Source: JACQAI01 sp035507915
GTDB lineage: Bacteria; Pseudomonadota; Alphaproteobacteria; Elsterales; Elsteraceae
Length of the DNA stretch: 16,627 nt
Direction: 5' to 3'
NCBI GenBank assembly: GCA_035507915.1
Contig: DATJNS010000076.1
Coordinates: 1-16,627 of the forward strand
Below, one piece after another: positions 1 through 6,755 of the stretch (positions within the stretch are counted from its first letter, which is position 1; each line of letters opens with the position of its first letter). The position numbers were made by a program, and so were the translations under genes. The notes beneath the pieces are model-generated. The model was not told the origin of the DNA. It ran no database searches and saw only the letters and a program-made list of their open reading frames with translations.

Positions 1-356
1 ACTTGCCGCTGGTCCAGGGCGATCACGTCCAGTTGCAGCAGGTGATGCTCAACGTGATCATCAACGCCATCGAAGCCATGGCGACGCAGGGCGAGGGCCC
101 GCGCGATCTGCTGATCACGACCGCCAAGACCAGGTCTGGCCGCGTGCTCGTGTCGGTGCGGGATTCCGGTCCGGGCGTCGATCCGGCGGATCTCGAGCAT
201 ATCTATGACGCGTTCCACAGCACGAAGACCGGTGGTCTGGGGATGGGCCTGTCGATCTGCCGCGCGATCATCCAGGCGCACCGGGGAAGACTGTGGGCGA
301 CCAGGGGCGTGCCTTCGGGCGCCGTCTTCCAGTTCACCCTGCCGGCGCACGGATAG
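1..356 (+). CDS. NtrB-like sensor histidine kinase, C-terminal ATPase part (5' truncated by window)
   Basis: This is the last 117 residues of a histidine kinase whose start lies left of the window; the reading frame is open from base 3. It covers the HATPase_c domain, which binds ATP for autophosphorylation. The N box (NVIINAIEAM), the G1 box (DSGPG) and the G2-type loop (GLGMGLSICRAII) are visible, and the ending FQFTLPAHG is typical of the NtrB/FixL-like kinases with an AHEVNQP H-box. The H-box itself lies outside the window. The segment aligns base for base, without length change, to 3327-3682, the end of the complete kinase in this window; about 20 of 117 residues differ, so it is a paralogue. 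It converges on the globin gene at 469-876. The kinase class is clear; the signal it senses is unknown. Confidence 0.9.
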   Translation, partial: LPLVQGDHVQLQQVMLNVIINAIEAMATQGEGPRDLLITTAKTRSGRVLVSVRDSGPGVDPADLEHIYDAFHSTKTGGLGMGLSICRAIIQAHRGRLWATRGVPSGAVFQFTLPAHG

Positions 357-370
357 CGCGTTGTGAGTGG
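1..370 (+). repeat. Direct repeat copy A (kinase 3' end)
   Basis: Bases 1-356 match 3327-3682 with no length change, and identity continues about 14 bases past both stop codons (GCGTTGTGAGT after the TAG) before the sequences diverge near 370 and 3696. This marks a duplication of a unit that includes the kinase and its immediate downstream flank. The left limit of the repeat is outside the window. Confidence 0.85.
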
Positions 371-414
371 AGACGTGCACCGCCGATCGACTTGACCAGG
401 ACGTCGCCTGCGAG

Positions 415-451
415 ATCGTCGCGAGCGCCAGGCGACGTCTCAGCCAGTGCC
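415..451 (+). repeat. Degenerate paired 15-bp repeat downstream of globin copy A
   Basis: This is a decayed version of the paired repeat seen cleanly at 1040-1076. The second member (437-451) has three mismatches to GTCTCATTCAGCGCC. The first member (415-429) keeps only the GAGCGCC end. The pitch of 22 bp is the same, and the following CGGCGGAGATCGCCGTCAGA is shared with copy B. It lies in the 112-bp gap between two converging genes, just past the globin stop. Confidence 0.6.
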
Positions 452-468
452 AACGGCGGAGATCGCCG

Positions 469-876
469 TCAGATGCCGGCCGCCGCCTTCATCTCGCCTG
501 CGAGCTCGTCGTAACAGACCGTCCACGCCTCCCGGACGGAGAGTCTGAAGTCCTCCCCCAGCGCCTGTTCGAGGGTCCAGAGCAGCGCTTCTCGCATCGC
601 GTCGTAGTCGGCGAGCTTGACTCCATACTCGACGTGACGGACGGCAAGATCACGGATCGCCGGCAGAATCTGGCCAGGCTGAGGCAAATTGTAGACGACC
701 ATGGTGAGCATGGTCATCAGCTTGACGCCTTGAACGCGCATGTCGTTCTTGAAGAGCGGCTGGAAACTCGGGTTGGCCGCGAATAGCCGCTCGTAGAACA
801 GTGCCCCGGCCACCTCCGGCATCGTCGCCAGCTTGGCGAAGCTCGTCCGGACAAGTTCCCGCTGCGCGGCATCCAC
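469..876 (-). CDS. Single-domain flavohemoglobin-type globin, copy A
   Basis: A 135-residue heme globin of the flavohemoglobin/Vitreoscilla-hemoglobin type, without a reductase domain. By alignment from memory to E. coli Hmp, the heme-pocket residues are all present: Tyr28 (B10) in FYERLF, Phe42 (CD1) in NPSFQPLF, Gln49 (E7) and proximal His81 (F8) in VRHVEYGVKL. Members of this family bind O2 and often turn over nitric oxide; a lone globin domain needs a separate reductase for catalysis, and none is in the window. The start is a GTG at 876 with a strong Shine-Dalgarno (GGAGGAGG, about 7 nt away), and copy B starts with GTG at the matching site. Copy B differs at about 17 of 135 residues. No intact regulator lies directly upstream; only an araC-like relic does. 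Confidence 0.9.
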   Translation of the reverse strand: MDAAQRELVRTSFAKLATMPEVAGALFYERLFAANPSFQPLFKNDMRVQGVKLMTMLTMVVYNLPQPGQILPAIRDLAVRHVEYGVKLADYDAMREALLWTLEQALGEDFRLSVREAWTVCYDELAGEMKAAAGI

Positions 877-906
877 GATGTTTCCTCCTCCGCCGTGCGG
901 GGCCGC

Positions 907-955
907 TCACGCGTCCTTGCGCGACGGCCGCACAGCACGACGGGCGAGCTGCTGG
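907..955 (-). pseudogene. Relic resembling the 3' end of araC, upstream of globin copy A
   Basis: Upstream of globin A the sequence still matches the end of the intact araC gene upstream of globin B (1533-1580). The stop codon, the last codons (RKDA) and the stretch reading AGCTCGCCCG in the minus direction are shared, with a one-base length difference that breaks the frame. Beyond about 955 I cannot align it to araC, and 961-1039 resembles nothing else in the window. The simplest reading is that copy A once had its own araC, most of which was deleted. The match is short, so this is moderate evidence only. Confidence 0.5.
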
Positions 956-1039
956 GCGCGCAGGGCGTAACGCAGCGACAGGGACCGGTTTGTCTCCCGG
1001 CGGCAACGGCAGCATTAGGAGAGAAGCAGCCGCGCGGTC

Positions 1040-1076
1040 GTCTCATTGAGCGCCGGGGGACGTCTCATTCAGCGCC
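1040..1076 (+). repeat. Paired 15-bp repeat downstream of globin copy B (IS-end-like)
   Basis: Two near-identical 15-mers, GTCTCATTGAGCGCC at 1040-1054 and GTCTCATTCAGCGCC at 1062-1076, are separated by 7 bp (pitch 22 bp, about two helical turns). The same pair in reverse orientation is at 2758-2794, so the two pairs bracket globin B and araC as inverted ends. Tandem terminal sites like this are known at the ends of some insertion sequences such as the IS21 family, where transposase binds them. No transposase gene is present here. A regulator-binding operator is an alternative. Confidence 0.7.
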
Positions 1077-1093
1077 AGCGGCGGAGATCGCCG

Positions 1094-1501
1094 TCAGACG
1101 CCGGCTGCTGCCTTCATCTCGCTGGCGAGTTCGTCGTAGCAGACCGTCCACGCCTCCCCGACCGCGGGCGTGAAGTCTTCCCCCAGCGCCTGCTCGAGGG
1201 TCCAGAGCAGCGCTTCTCGCAGCGCGTCGTAGTCGGCGAGCTTGACGCCGTACTCGACATGACGGACGGCAAGATCACGGATCGCAGGCAGAACCCGACC
1301 CGGCTCAGGCAAATTGTAGACGACCATGGCGAGCATGGTCATTAGCTTGACGCCCTGAACGCGCATGTCGTTCTTGAAGAGCGGCCGGAAACTCGGGTTG
1401 GCCGCGAACAGCCGCTCGTAAAACAGCGCCCCGGCGACCTCCGGCATCACCGCCAGCCTGGCAAAGCTCGTCCGGACAAGTTCCTGCTGCGTGCCATCCA
1501 C
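1094..1501 (-). CDS. Single-domain flavohemoglobin-type globin, copy B
   Basis: A 135-residue paralogue of the globin at 469-876, with the same heme pocket: Tyr28 (B10), Phe42 (CD1), Gln49 (E7) and proximal His81 (F8). The changes relative to copy A cluster at the N-terminus and around residues 111-115, away from the heme contacts, so both copies look functional. The start is a GTG at 1501 behind GGGAGG. It lies 31 bp downstream of the araC-family stop on the same strand, so the two are probably co-transcribed, with the AraC protein a candidate regulator of the globin. The expected role is O2 or NO binding in the cytoplasm; enzyme activity would need a partner reductase. Confidence 0.92.
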   Translation of the reverse strand: MDGTQQELVRTSFARLAVMPEVAGALFYERLFAANPSFRPLFKNDMRVQGVKLMTMLAMVVYNLPEPGRVLPAIRDLAVRHVEYGVKLADYDALREALLWTLEQALGEDFTPAVGEAWTVCYDELASEMKAAAGV

Positions 1502-1532
1502 GATGTTGCCTCCCTCGGCCGTGCGGGGCCGC

Positions 1533-2504
1533 TCACGCGTCCTTGCGCGGTGCCACCCGCAGCATGGCGGGCGAGCTGCCGAACTCGCTGACGAACGCGC
1601 GATAGAATGTCGCCATACTGTTGAAGCCCCAGCCGAAAGCGATGTCGAGCACCGACCGGCCGGTTCCCGTCGCTCCGGCGATCGTGTCGCGGCACCGGAG
1701 CAGCCGCTGGCGCAAAACGTGTCGGGCGAAAGTGCTGCCGCTCGGCTCGAACAGCCGGTGTAGCTGGCGCGCGGAGATGCCCAGCGCGGCGGCGACGCTG
1801 GCGGGGGTTAGGTCGGGATCGGCGAGGTGCAGATCGACGTGGCGCTTGACCGCCGCGAGCTGCGCTGATCGCGGCGAATCCCGCCCCGGCTCGGTGCCCT
1901 CGTCGGAAGCGCCACACGCCAGCACTACGAGACCGCAGAGATTGCGCAGCACGGCTTCGCCGAGTTCGTCGGCCAGGAGCGGCGCCTGCGCCTTCGCCGC
2001 ATCCATGGCTGCGCTGAGGAGCGAGCCCAGCGGCGAGGCGCCGGGTAACCGAAACGGGCGAGCCAGTCGGCCGCCCGTCAGAAGCGGCGAAAGCGCAGCC
2101 TGCGGGATGACCAGTATGTCGAACGCGGCTGGGCCTTTCGATTCCGCGTCGAACCGCCATTCGGTCGAGCTCACGCAGAAATCGCCGGGCTCGTGAATGA
2201 GATCGACCGGCATGTTGCCGGGGGCGATCCGCCAGATCGCCGGCCGGCGGAATCGGCGAATGAAGAACGCCGCGGTCTTGTCCTTGGCCACGTCGGCCGC
2301 GGTGCGTTGGATCCTCTCGAGTCCCGATTGGATATCCAGCAGCGCAAATTCGCCCGCAACCGATCCGCTCGCTTCGGCGCGAAAGGTGTCGGGGTCGGGG
2401 ACCCCGCTCGGCGTGATGCTATGGGCCTGCTTCGCGAAGTAGTCGCACCAGGACCGCACTCGGTCGCGCGGCGGCAGGTCATCCGTTGAAAACCGGACTT
2501 GCAT
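1533..2504 (-). CDS. AraC-family transcriptional regulator
   Basis: A 323-residue regulator. The N-terminal part (from about residue 5, FSTDDLPPRDRVRSW) has the look of the AraC_binding_2 / FeaR-like effector domain. The C-terminal 100 residues form the double helix-turn-helix: first HTH around LTPASVAAALGISARQLHRLF and second around VLDIAFGWGFNSMATFYRAF. I chose the ATG at 2504 because the protein then starts, as in relatives, a few residues before the FSTDD motif and a weak GTAGGGA sits upstream. The frame stays open to 2822, but that extension is Arg/Ala-rich, unlike any domain, and crosses the repeat at 2758-2794. It is followed 31 bp later by globin B. The effector is unknown; given the context a signal linked to oxygen or nitrogen oxides is a guess. 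Confidence 0.9.
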   Translation of the reverse strand: MQVRFSTDDLPPRDRVRSWCDYFAKQAHSITPSGVPDPDTFRAEASGSVAGEFALLDIQSGLERIQRTAADVAKDKTAAFFIRRFRRPAIWRIAPGNMPVDLIHEPGDFCVSSTEWRFDAESKGPAAFDILVIPQAALSPLLTGGRLARPFRLPGASPLGSLLSAAMDAAKAQAPLLADELGEAVLRNLCGLVVLACGASDEGTEPGRDSPRSAQLAAVKRHVDLHLADPDLTPASVAAALGISARQLHRLFEPSGSTFARHVLRQRLLRCRDTIAGATGTGRSVLDIAFGWGFNSMATFYRAFVSEFGSSPAMLRVAPRKDA

Positions 2505-2875
2505 GGCGGTCCCTACGGTCGCCCCCGCGACGCGCGCCATTCTAAAACCGAGCGCATGGGTAAGGCCAGCCGCGAGCCCTGGGGGTCCGTGCCGTTTTCG
2601 CAGGCAGACGTCCGGCGCCTCTGCGGCCTCCGGCAGCAACAAGCTTCTGCGCGTGCCGGCTGCGGCGGCTGAACGGGCCGCCGCAATCTCCGCGTCGAGG
2701 CGGACCGACGATCGGCCAGACGGCCGGCCAGCGGCTTCAGCATCCGACGGTCGGATCGGCGCTGAATGAGACATCGTGTGGCGTTCAATGAGACGACGCC
2801 GGCGACGCGCGGCCCTACGCATGTGAGAACGGAGTGTTACGCCGAAGCTGCAGACTTTCTCGTAGGGGGATCAGG
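2505..2875. other. Intergenic region between divergent araC and histidine kinase
   Basis: These 371 bp separate the start of araC (-) from the start of the kinase (+) and should hold both promoters. I see no convincing -35/-10 pair and no recognisable gene: the open frames here are compositionally Ala/Arg/Pro-rich shadows. The only structure is the inverted paired repeat at 2758-2794 and a small palindrome beside it (CCGACGGTCGG near 2744-2754). Confidence 0.6.
2758..2794 (-). repeat. Paired 15-bp repeat upstream of araC, inverted relative to 1040-1076
   Basis: Bases 2758-2772 (GGCGCTGAATGAGAC) and 2780-2794 (GGCGTTCAATGAGAC) are the reverse complements of the repeat units at 1062-1076 (exact) and 1040-1054 (one mismatch), again with a 7-bp spacer. 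The similarity seems to continue inward for about 20 bp (GATC, CCGTC and GAYGC blocks). The orientation makes it a mirror of the left pair, so 1040-2794 (1755 bp) has inverted ends. Confidence 0.7.
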
Positions 2876-3682
2876 ATGAAGTACCGCCGGAATCCCACGT
2901 CCGACCACAGCACGGAGAAGCCCGACCCCCTGGAGGAGGCAGCGCGCGGCAGCGACCGGCAAGTTCAGCGAATTGCGATCGAGCAGGCGCACGTCAACCG
3001 GATCGCGATCCTCGGACAGCTATCGACGTCGATCGCCGACGAAGTCAATCAGCCGGTCTCCGCCGTCATCATCAACGCTGAAGTCGCCTTGCGGCTGCTC
3101 GACGCAGACCCGGCGAACCTGGAGGCGGTTCGACAGGCGCTCACGCGCATCGTCAGGGACGGCAAGCGCGCCGGCGACGTCGTTGGCCGGATCCGCGCCC
3201 TGGCCAGGAAGGCGCCGCCAGGGACGGACGTCCTGGAGATCAACGAGGTGGTCCGCGAGGCGATCGGCCTGACCCACAGCGAGATCGTGATGGGCGGCGT
3301 CTCGCTGCGGATCGAGTTGGCGGAGGACTTGCCGCTGGTCCAGGGCGATCGCGTCCAGTTGCAGCAGGTGATGCTCAACGTGATCATCAACGCCATCGAA
3401 GCCATGGCGACGCCGGGCGAGGGCCCGCACGATTTGCTGATCAAGACCGCCAGGATCAAATCGGGCCGCGTGCTCATCGCAGTGGGAGATTCGGGTCCCG
3501 GCGTCGAACCAGCGGATCTCGCGCACATCTATGACGCGTTCTACGGCACGAAGCCCGATGGTCTGGGCATCGGCCTTTCGGTCTGCCGCACGATCATCCG
3601 GGCGCATCGGGGAAGACTGTGGGCGACCAGGGGCGTGCCTTCGGGCACCGTCTTCCAGTTCACCCTGCCGGCGCACGGATAG
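2876..3682 (+). CDS. Soluble NtrB-like histidine kinase with Asp in place of the phosphoacceptor His
   Basis: A 268-residue protein with no transmembrane segment and no PAS or other sensor domain: a short N-terminus (1-40), a HisKA-like dimerisation helix pair (about 40-110) and a HATPase_c domain (about 150-265) with N box NVIINAIEAM, G1 box DSGPG and the GLGIGLSVCRTII loop. In this family the H-box normally reads SIAHEVNQP; here it reads SIADEVNQP, with Asp55 (GAC) at the His position. Autophosphorylation in the usual way should not be possible, although the ATP site looks intact. Start: ATG at 2876 with GGGGGA five bases upstream; the open frame extends to 2834 without a better site. No response regulator gene is nearby. 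It is divergent from araC. Confidence 0.9.
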   Translation: MKYRRNPTSDHSTEKPDPLEEAARGSDRQVQRIAIEQAHVNRIAILGQLSTSIADEVNQPVSAVIINAEVALRLLDADPANLEAVRQALTRIVRDGKRAGDVVGRIRALARKAPPGTDVLEINEVVREAIGLTHSEIVMGGVSLRIELAEDLPLVQGDRVQLQQVMLNVIINAIEAMATPGEGPHDLLIKTARIKSGRVLIAVGDSGPGVEPADLAHIYDAFYGTKPDGLGIGLSVCRTIIRAHRGRLWATRGVPSGTVFQFTLPAHG

Positions 3683-3696
3683 CGCGTTGTGAGTTA
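3327..3696 (+). repeat. Direct repeat copy B (kinase 3' end)
   Basis: Second copy of the repeat at 1-370. The match has no length change across the coding part and ends shortly after the stop codon, past the shared GCGCGTTGTGAGT. Confidence 0.85.
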
Positions 3697-3812
3697 ACGC
3701 GCCGATGAATCACGCGCCTATGCGATCGTGAAGCCGCTCGTTCGTCGCCACTTGGCGCGCGGCTGAAGCTCGGGTCGAGCGCCGGAACCCCTGTGAAGCC
3801 GCGGGAAATGAA

Positions 3813-3903
3813 TGGCGGAGGGGGCGGGATTCGAACCCGCGATACGGTTGTGCCGTATACACACTTTCCAGGCGTGCGCCTTCAACCGCTCGGCCACCCC
3901 TCC
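3813..3903 (-). tRNA. tRNA-Ser (anticodon GGA), CCA encoded
   Basis: Read on the minus strand the gene starts GGAGGGGTGGCCGAGCGG, the usual start of a bacterial tRNA-Ser. The 7-bp acceptor stem GGAGGGG/CCCCTCC is perfect, the discriminator is G, and CCA is encoded at 3815-3813. The anticodon stem CACGC/GTGTG closes the loop CTGGAAA, giving anticodon GGA (complement of 3867-3869). A long class II variable arm forms the hairpin TACGG/CCGTA, and the T arm is GCGGG-TTCGAAT-CCCGC. It decodes UCC and UCU codons. Its 3' end faces the accessory globin/kinase region. Confidence 0.97.
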
Positions 3904-3914
3904 GTGAGGCCGGA

Positions 3915-3942
3915 CCTTAGCCGATCGGGATTGCCGCGCAAG
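3915..3942 (-). promoter_or_regulatory. Possible promoter of tRNA-Ser
   Basis: On the minus strand CTTGCG (3942-3937) and CTAAGG (3920-3915) are 16 bp apart, and the second hexamer ends 11 bp before the first base of the tRNA. The position fits a tRNA promoter, but both hexamers are imperfect. Confidence 0.35.
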
Positions 3943-4048
3943 CCTGGCCGATTGCCTAAATTCCTAGGGCTGCTAGGGTGTTCGCGCGCCAACGAACGAG
4001 GAGGCCGGCCGCGGCGGGGGGCTTGACGCGGACCGGCACGCGCCAATC

Positions 4049-4369
4049 ATGGTTCGTCGTCTGTTTCGCCTGCTGGGGGCCGTGCTCCTGCTCGCCGGCC
4101 TGATGCTGCTGGTGGGCGACCTGTTCGCGCTGTTCCACGGCGCGGGCTTCCATCCGCGGGCCCTGGGTCAGCTCTGGTACACGGTCGACCCGGGCAGCCT
4201 GAACCTGCTCCAGGCCGTCGTGCAGCGCTATCTCTTCCCCTGGCTGTGGGACAGCGCCGTCGTCTGGGTGCTGCTGCAGCCGGCGTTCGTCGTCGCGCTG
4301 GTCGCCGGTGTGTTCCTTTGGCTCGTCACCAAGCCGCGCCGGCGCACCTACTATCGCGGCCTGCGCTGA
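4049..4369 (+). CDS. Small two-helix inner-membrane protein of unknown function
   Basis: A 106-residue protein with two clear hydrophobic helices, at about residues 8-30 (LGAVLLLAGLMLLVGDLFALF) and 73-94 (VVWVLLQPAFVVALVAGVFL). They are separated by a roughly 40-residue loop rich in aromatic residues (LWYTVDP, RYLFPWLWD). The Arg-rich N-terminus (MVRRLFR) and Arg-rich C-terminus (KPRRRTYYRGLR) suggest both ends are cytoplasmic. I do not recognise a named family; it looks like a conserved alphaproteobacterial hypothetical protein. No good Shine-Dalgarno precedes the ATG. Its stop is one base from the lepA stop on the other strand, so the two genes converge. Confidence 0.8.
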   Translation: MVRRLFRLLGAVLLLAGLMLLVGDLFALFHGAGFHPRALGQLWYTVDPGSLNLLQAVVQRYLFPWLWDSAVVWVLLQPAFVVALVAGVFLWLVTKPRRRTYYRGLR

Positions 4370-4370
4370 C

Positions 4371-6173
<1,803 letters not shown>

Positions 6174-6241
6174 TCCGGCCTGGAACCCTGGGCGGCGGGG
6201 GGAAAGCGGGCGGCGTCCGGGGGAAGGCCGAAGCCGCGGGG

Positions 6242-6270
6242 AAAATAGGGCCGCAGGGCGGCGCACGCAA
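6242..6270 (-). promoter_or_regulatory. Possible lepA promoter
   Basis: On the minus strand TTGCGT (6270-6265) is followed after 17 bp by TATTTT (6247-6242), about 70 bp upstream of the lepA start. This is the only AT-rich hexamer in a very GC-rich leader. Both boxes are only partial matches to a sigma-70 consensus. Confidence 0.3.
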
Positions 6271-6333
6271 CGGTCCGGGTCGCGCGCTGCCGCGCGCGCC
6301 CCCGGGCCGCAAAGATGGAGGAGATTTTAGGCG

Positions 6334-6353
6334 TGTCACCGGCTTGTCACCGG
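6334..6353 (+). repeat. Short direct repeat TGTCACCGG x2 in the divergent promoter region
   Basis: TGTCACCGG occurs at 6334-6342 and 6345-6353, an 11-bp pitch that places both copies on the same face of the helix. It lies between lepA (-) and the exported-protein gene (+), about 80 bp upstream of the latter's start, so a regulator site is possible. Chance in GC-rich DNA is not excluded. Confidence 0.4.
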
Positions 6354-6430
6354 ACCGGCGCGACCGGCTCGTGCGTTATTGGGGCGATTGGGCCGGCGCC
6401 GTGCGCCGGGCCCGCGATGGAGGACAACTC

Positions 6431-6736
6431 ATGTTGCAAAGCCTGTCGGCGAAAGCCGGGCCCGCGGTCCGCCGAGCCGGCGCGGTCGCAGGCGTGCTGG
6501 CGCTCGGGCTGCTCAGCACGTCGCCCGCCTATGCGTGGTGGGATCGATGGCACCATTGGCACCGCGGCTACTGCTGCGGGCCCGCGGTCGGCGTCGTGGT
6601 CGGCGCGCCGCCGCCGCCGGTGGTCTACGCGCCGCCGGCCTATTATGCGCCGCCGCCGGTGGTCTACGCGCCGCCGCCGCCGCCCGTGTACGCCGCGCCG
6701 GGCGTGTCGCTCGGCGTGACCGTCCCGCTCCGCTGA
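6431..6736 (+). CDS. Small exported Pro/Tyr-rich protein
   Basis: A 101-residue precursor. Residues 1-35 form a signal peptide: basic region around RR14-15, hydrophobic core AGVLALGLLS, and likely cleavage after SPAYA (35) before WWDRW. The mature part begins with a Trp/His-rich segment (WWDRWHHWHRGYCCG), followed by a Pro-Tyr-Val repeat region (VVYAPPAYYAPPPVVYAPPP) and a short hydrophobic tail (GVSLGVTVPLR). Inside the repeat a 29-bp DNA segment (6609-6637) recurs exactly at 6648-6676, a 13-codon unit. The start ATG at 6431 has TGGAGG 7 bp upstream. Similar small periplasmic or surface proteins are common in Alphaproteobacteria, with no defined function. It converges with the Uma2-family gene. 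Confidence 0.8.
   Translation: MLQSLSAKAGPAVRRAGAVAGVLALGLLSTSPAYAWWDRWHHWHRGYCCGPAVGVVVGAPPPPVVYAPPAYYAPPPVVYAPPPPPVYAAPGVSLGVTVPLR
6609..6676 (+). repeat. 29-bp direct repeat within the Pro/Tyr-rich coding region
   Basis: Bases 6609-6637 and 6648-6676 are identical and offset by 39 bp, so the reading frame is kept. The unit encodes PPPVVYAPP-type residues. It can expand or contract without a frameshift. Confidence 0.85.
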
Positions 6737-6755
6737 ACCGCGGCACAGCCGCGCC

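Noticed and set aside
1040..1076. Paired 15-bp repeats as a tiny CRISPR array
   Set aside because: Units are 15 bp with a 7-bp spacer and only two per site; no cas gene is present.
2505..2822. N-terminal extension of the AraC-family frame by about 106 residues
   Set aside because: The extension is Arg/Ala-rich, crosses the paired repeat at 2758-2794, and the family-type N-terminus begins right after ATG 2504.
3813..3830. A duplicated tRNA 3' end as an att site on the left side
   Set aside because: I searched by eye for GGAGGGGGCGGGATTCGAA-like sequence in 1-3800 and found none.
3793..4026. A 77-codon plus-strand open frame across the tRNA
   Set aside because: It reads through the complement of tRNA-Ser (GGIRTRDTVVPYTHF is a typical tRNA antisense translation).
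6315..6430. Earlier starts for the exported protein (TTG at 6344)
   Set aside because: The ATG at 6431 has a good Shine-Dalgarno and begins a proper signal peptide; the extension would bury it.
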